This document shows, in pieces, positions 59,861 to 64,000 of a DNA stretch of 64,000 bases. The stretch lies in contig CAYXRF010000005.1 of assembly GCA_964467585.1 (NCBI GenBank), positions 1-64,000 of the forward strand. The letters run 5' to 3'. The notes beneath the pieces were generated by a model. That model was not told the origin of the DNA, ran no database searches, and worked only from the letters and a program-made list of their open reading frames with translations. The stretch comes from CALVLD01 sp964467585. Lineage in GTDB: Bacteria > Bacillota > Clostridia > Christensenellales > CAG-138. Each line of letters starts with the position of its first letter. Position 1 is the stretch's first letter. The position numbers and the translations under genes were made by a program.

Positions 59861-62800
59861 ATGAAGAACACCGTAAAGCGTCTCCTTGCAGGTCTCGTTG
59901 TTCTGATGATGGTTCTGCCCGCGTGCATCAGCGCGCTGGCTATTGAGCCCAACGGTCAGTACAGCGGCACTTTGGAGGCAAAGACAGCCGTTTCCGTTAA
60001 TACCGACGGTATCAGAAACGGCAAGACCTTCGCGGCGGCTGAGACCTCGGCTGTTGACGAAATTGCTGCCGACCAGGTCGTAACGATCATGGTTGAGCTC
60101 AAATCAGCTCCTGCAATGGAAGTATATGATGACTATAAAGACACCAATGCTTACACTCAGAAGCTTGAGACAGAGCAGGCGACCGCTATCAAAACGATCG
60201 AGACCACTCTCGGCATCGATGTTGAGGTCAGCCACAATTACACCCTCCTGTTCAACGGCTTCTCCTTTGACGGCGAGTATCGTCTTGTCGAGCAGCTGAA
60301 CAAGATTGACGGCGTTCGCGCTTTCGTCTCAATGGAGTGGAATTGTCCGGACATTCAGCTGTACAACAGCGCGGACATGGTCGGCGCGATTGCAGCTTGG
60401 GATTTGGATTACACAGGTGAGGGCGAAATCGTCGCCATCATCGACACGGGCCTTATGTGCAACCATCCCGCTTTCAGCGTCAATCCCGAAAATGCTCACT
60501 TCACACAGGAAGATATCGCGGCTATCATCGCCGAGGGCAATCTTCAGGGCACAGGCGCTGCCAACATGACGGCGGCCCGCGTATATTACAGCGCAAAGGT
60601 TCCCTTCCGCTGGAATTACGTTACGGACACCTATCAGGTTGCGCACACCTATAACGATCACGGCACACACGTTGCCGGTATCGCTGCCGGTAACGGCGGT
60701 GAGATCGTCGGTATCGCAAAGGATGCTCAGATTGCTGCGATGCAGGTATTCGCATCCACCGGCGGAGCGTCTTGGAGCGACATCCTTCCCGCTCTTGAGG
60801 ACTGCGTTGTGCTGGGCGTTGGCTCCGCTAACCTCTCCCTCGGTTCCGCGTGCGGCTTTACCGCATACTATGATGCGAGCTATGCCGCTGTATTTGAAAA
60901 CCTCGTCAACGCGGGTGTAAACCTTGCTATGGCGGCTGGCAACGATTACAGCGCGGCTTACAACAATGCGTGGAACAACTATCAGCTTGCCATCAACCCC
61001 GATTACGGCACGGTTGGTTCCCCCTCCACATGGCCGGAGTCCCTCTCTGTTGCCTCTGTTGACAACACAATGAGCCTCGGCTACTACATCGAGTATAACG
61101 ACGTTATGTACTCCTACACGGAGAACACAGCCAACGCCGCGATTCTCCACACTGCTCTCGGCGGTCAGGATATTGAGTTTGTTGCAGTTCCCGGTTACGG
61201 CGATGTTGACGATTACACAGGCATCGACGTCAACGGCAAGGTTGCTCTTATCTCCCGCGGCGACATCACATTCGTCGAAAAGGGTCAGAACGCCCAGGCG
61301 AACGGCGCTGTTGCGGCAATCATCTACAACAACACCACAGGCAATATCAACATGGCTACGGACGCCTCCATCACCATCCCCTACGTGTTCATCTCTCAGG
61401 ATGCAGGTCAGGCGATGATCGCGGGTGAAGCCAACACCATGTTCATTTCCGACACGCAGGAGCTCGTAGCGGTTCCCGGCGGCGGTCAGCCCTCATCCTT
61501 CAGCAGCTGGGGCACAACGAGCGATCTGCACATCAAGCCCGAAATCGCTGCTCCCGGCGGCAATATCTATTCCGCAACATCCCCCAGCTTCAGCGGTGCG
61601 TATTATCAGGCATGGAACGGCACATCAATGGCGTGCCCGCACGTTGCCGGCGGTATGCTTATCGTCACCGAATATGTTGACGATATGTTCCCCAACTCCT
61701 CCTCCGCAGAGAAGCAGGTTCTTGTTGATTCCATCCTCATGAGCACGGCGAACCCCATTGTTGACAGCGCAGGCTCCTATGCCTCCGTCCGCAAGCAGGG
61801 CGCGGGACTCATGGATCTTGAGGGCGCGGTCACAACCACAGCTTACCTCTCAGTTGAGGGCAGCGTTCGTCCCAAGCTGGAGCTTGGCGATGATCCCGAA
61901 AAGACGGGCGAGTTCGTTCTTGCCTTCACAATCAACAACTTCGGTGATACCGACCTTGCCTATGACATAGTCCCCACCGTTGTTCTTGACGACCTTGTCG
62001 GTCTTGCATACGACCTTGACGGCAACCTTGTTGTCGGTTTCAGCCAGACAAGCTGGGATATCACCGAGTATTGCGAGTTTGAAAACGGTCTTACGGCGTA
62101 TGTACCCGCGGGCGAAAGCGTTGATGTTGAGATCAATATCGCCTTCAGCGCGGACATGGCGGATTACATCAACTATTACTATACCAGCGGCGCCTATTTT
62201 GAGGGCTTCGTTGAGCTTTATGCCGCTCAGGGCATAATGGGCGATGTTAACGGTGACGGCAATGTTGACGGCACGGACGCTCTGCTTGTTATGCGTTACG
62301 TTCTTAAGACATCCGAACTGGAGAGCCCCGCTCTTGCAGACGTCAACCATGACGGCAATGTCGACATGACAGACTCCCTGCTGCTCCAGCGCGCAGCTCT
62401 TTCACTCATGACCCTTGCCGAGACAGAGTTGACCGGTGCGGATCTTAACATCCCGTTCCTTGGCTTCTATGGCGATTGGAACTACTCCCCGATGCTTGAC
62501 GTTGGCTACTATTACGATGATTTCAGCCTTGCGTCTCAGCCCTATGCCAACACAATCGGCTCCTCAAAGGGCAGCACCATATTCGGTCTTGGTATCAACC
62601 CCTATGTTGAAACCGAGGATATGTCCTACTACCTTGAGGATCGCAACGCTGTTTCTCCTAACGGCGACGGCTTTATGGAAACTGCGGACACTCTGTATGT
62701 CGGCCTTATGAGAAACGCTCAGTACATGGCTTATGAGCTTTACGACGCCGACACAGGCGAGCTGCTCAACACCTTCACAGACGCCGAGGAGGTTCGCAAG

Positions 62801-64000
62801 GGCTTCTATTACGACAGTCTTGAGGCTTATTACCAGTGCGGCGTAAATCAGCTGATTATGCCCTCTTGGAACGCCGCTCAGTATGAAGGCCGCAACCTTA
62901 TCATCCGCGTTGTTGCAGAGCTTTCAAACGACGGCTCCGTTACCACCAACCCCTACACCAACGAGGCGAACGCGCACGGCGAGTGGCTTATCCCCATCTA
63001 TGTTGACGTTACCGCTCCCGTTGTTTCCGACGTTGTCGCGGGCGAAGGCACTATAACATTCAACATCACAGACGATCATTATGTCGCGTATGCCGGTTCT
63101 TGGAACGCGGGCGGCACGGCTGAAGAAGTCTACATGGAGACCTGCATTGAGGAGACCGGCGTGTTCGAAGACGAGCGTGCGGCCGTCACAAGCATCACTC
63201 TTGCTGTTGAAGAAGGCTGCTACATCTGCGTTGCCGACTATGCCGGCAATGAGGGCGTATACTACTGGGACGGCACAACTCTTACCGCTGTTGAAGGCGG
63301 CTGGAGCAGCTACACCGGCAGCGGCTTCTCTCTCCCCGATGTTCAGTATTACGGCTATGGCACCAACCTCACCAACCAGGCTTGGCTGCGCGTCGCCATT
63401 TCTGAAGTTGCAACCAACAACCTGTATTATGCGGGCGGCACCAGCACCGATTCTCACAATTACAAGGCGGGCTGCTACACCGGCACATATGTTTACGGTA
63501 TTGACGGCAACAACAATCTGTATCGCTATGACGCAACCGTAATCAGCTCATGGGGTTCCATACAGAGCCTCGGCAACATCGGCACAACCGATTACTCCGT
63601 AACAGAAATGTGCTATGACCGCACAACTGACACCCTTTACATCGTAACGGGCGCGGGCAACCTCTATTCCCTTGATCCCGCAACCCTTACCACCACATTG
63701 GTATGTCAGGCACAGTACGGCATCATCGCCATTGACTTTGACCTTGACGGAACCTGCTACATTGTCGATGCTTACGGTTATCTTGGAAGGCTCGATATCA
63801 CCACAGGCACCGCCGTGGATATTGCCGACTTGGGCGTTGTTCCCGTAAACAATGCGGGTCAGTTCTACATCCAGAGCGGCTGCGTGCGCAACGGTTACTT
63901 CTATTGGGATTCTCTCCCCGCAAGCGCAACCATGTATGCGGACAGCTCTGTTATAGTTGCTAAGTGCTCCTCCGGCGAATACCAGAGCCTTGGCGCATGC
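59861..64000 (+). CDS. Secreted S8 subtilase with internal dockerin, partial
   Basis: The frame is open for 1380 codons to the window end, with no stop. A signal peptide (LLAGLVVLMMVLPACISALA) is followed by an inhibitor-like prodomain (about 65-150). The peptidase has Asp195 in VAIIDTGL, His267 in DHGTHVAGIAAG and Ser589 in NGTSMACPHVAGG. A PA-type domain is inserted between His and Ser (about 430-520: GKVALISRGDITFVEKGQNA). This order fits the C5a-peptidase/lactocepin group. An Fn3-like region follows, then a type I dockerin at about 795-850 with two calcium loops (GDVNGDGNVDGTDALL and DVNHDGNVDMTDSLLLQ). At least 530 more residues of beta-rich repeats come after it. A GGGGG site lies 11 bases before the ATG. 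A dockerin in mid-protein is unusual. Confidence 0.92.
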   Translation, partial: MKNTVKRLLAGLVVLMMVLPACISALAIEPNGQYSGTLEAKTAVSVNTDGIRNGKTFAAAETSAVDEIAADQVVTIMVELKSAPAMEVYDDYKDTNAYTQKLETEQATAIKTIETTLGIDVEVSHNYTLLFNGFSFDGEYRLVEQLNKIDGVRAFVSMEWNCPDIQLYNSADMVGAIAAWDLDYTGEGEIVAIIDTGLMCNHPAFSVNPENAHFTQEDIAAIIAEGNLQGTGAANMTAARVYYSAKVPFRWNYVTDTYQVAHTYNDHGTHVAGIAAGNGGEIVGIAKDAQIAAMQVFASTGGASWSDILPALEDCVVLGVGSANLSLGSACGFTAYYDASYAAVFENLVNAGVNLAMAAGNDYSAAYNNAWNNYQLAINPDYGTVGSPSTWPESLSVASVDNTMSLGYYIEYNDVMYSYTENTANAAILHTALGGQDIEFVAVPGYGDVDDYTGIDVNGKVALISRGDITFVEKGQNAQANGAVAAIIYNNTTGNINMATDASITIPYVFISQDAGQAMIAGEANTMFISDTQELVAVPGGGQPSSFSSWGTTSDLHIKPEIAAPGGNIYSATSPSFSGAYYQAWNGTSMACPHVAGGMLIVTEYVDDMFPNSSSAEKQVLVDSILMSTANPIVDSAGSYASVRKQGAGLMDLEGAVTTTAYLSVEGSVRPKLELGDDPEKTGEFVLAFTINNFGDTDLAYDIVPTVVLDDLVGLAYDLDGNLVVGFSQTSWDITEYCEFENGLTAYVPAGESVDVEINIAFSADMADYINYYYTSGAYFEGFVELYAAQGIMGDVNGDGNVDGTDALLVMRYVLKTSELESPALADVNHDGNVDMTDSLLLQRAALSLMTLAETELTGADLNIPFLGFYGDWNYSPMLDVGYYYDDFSLASQPYANTIGSSKGSTIFGLGINPYVETEDMSYYLEDRNAVSPNGDGFMETADTLYVGLMRNAQYMAYELYDADTGELLNTFTDAEEVRKGFYYDSLEAYYQCGVNQLIMPSWNAAQYEGRNLIIRVVAELSNDGSVTTNPYTNEANAHGEWLIPIYVDVTAPVVSDVVAGEGTITFNITDDHYVAYAGSWNAGGTAEEVYMETCIEETGVFEDERAAVTSITLAVEEGCYICVADYAGNEGVYYWDGTTLTAVEGGWSSYTGSGFSLPDVQYYGYGTNLTNQAWLRVAISEVATNNLYYAGGTSTDSHNYKAGCYTGTYVYGIDGNNNLYRYDATVISSWGSIQSLGNIGTTDYSVTEMCYDRTTDTLYIVTGAGNLYSLDPATLTTTLVCQAQYGIIAIDFDLDGTCYIVDAYGYLGRLDITTGTAVDIADLGVVPVNNAGQFYIQSGCVRNGYFYWDSLPASATMYADSSVIVAKCSSGEYQSLGAC

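Overview
The window looks like part of a metagenome-assembled genome of an anaerobic, probably gut-associated, spore-lineage Clostridia member. I infer this from several things: a Rex-LysR-AdhE fermentation block, two [FeFe]-hydrogenase-type proteins, a SpoIID-like protein, a FeoA-FeoB fusion, a dockerin-bearing subtilase, sortase-like anchors, PadR/HAAS-type regulation, TTG and GTG starts beside strong GGAGG sites, and two runs of exactly 100 N (1297-1396 and 3794-3893). Species or genus cannot be read from the sequence.

Layout. 1-2000: tRNA-Cys, tRNA-Lys and tRNA-Leu sit among repeats. The 3' end of tRNA-Lys is duplicated next to a tyrosine-recombinase remnant, which looks like the scar of an integrated element. 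2131-5598: a GNAT acetyltransferase, then a zinc-ribbon membrane protein with a 10-residue repeat, preceded by a 16-bp tandem array. 5.6-14.8 kb: DnaA-box-like sites, rluD, lspA, an L,D-transpeptidase lipoprotein, addA (no addB beside it), a Na/Pi cotransporter behind a Pho-box-like element and a structured leader, and a DUF1294 protein. 14.8-25.1 kb (all minus strand): rex, lysR, adhE, a phosphotransferase, a [2Fe-2S] protein, an FlK-like thioesterase, a PAS-containing sensory hydrogenase, a SpoIIE-type phosphatase and a group-B-like [FeFe] hydrogenase. This is a coherent redox-sensing and fermentation block. 25.7-37.4 kb (plus strand): MATE pump, two paralogous propeller-like surface proteins, feoAB, a polysaccharide ABC exporter pair, and a surface 5'-nucleotidase with a C-terminal anchor. 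38.4-43.3 kb (minus): a PadR/DUF4097 envelope-stress-like cassette and glycosyltransferases, one broken. 43.7-48.6 kb (plus): second zinc-ribbon protein, tcdA, a SpoIID/SH3 protein and a GH3 lipoprotein. 49.3-53.5 kb: tspO and a heterodimeric ABC exporter. 53.5-59.5 kb (minus): a complete pyrB-I-C-F-K-D-E operon behind a leader-peptide attenuator. 59.9-64.0 kb: a large secreted subtilase with an internal dockerin, cut off by the window end.

Two repeat families stand out. A hairpin-rich element of roughly 290-430 bp occurs four times (515-945, 25225-25615, 37892-38255, 48611-48903). Two of these copies lie inside larger composite repeats (37479-38338 and 48611-49270) that are inverted relative to each other and bracket about 10 kb containing the PadR, glycosyltransferase, tcdA, spoIID and GH3 genes. 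One copy is flanked by a perfect 66-bp direct repeat.

Most protein calls rest on recognisable motifs. Promoters, operators and terminators were read by eye from hexamer spacing and hairpins and are less certain. No CRISPR array, rRNA or intact transposase was seen.
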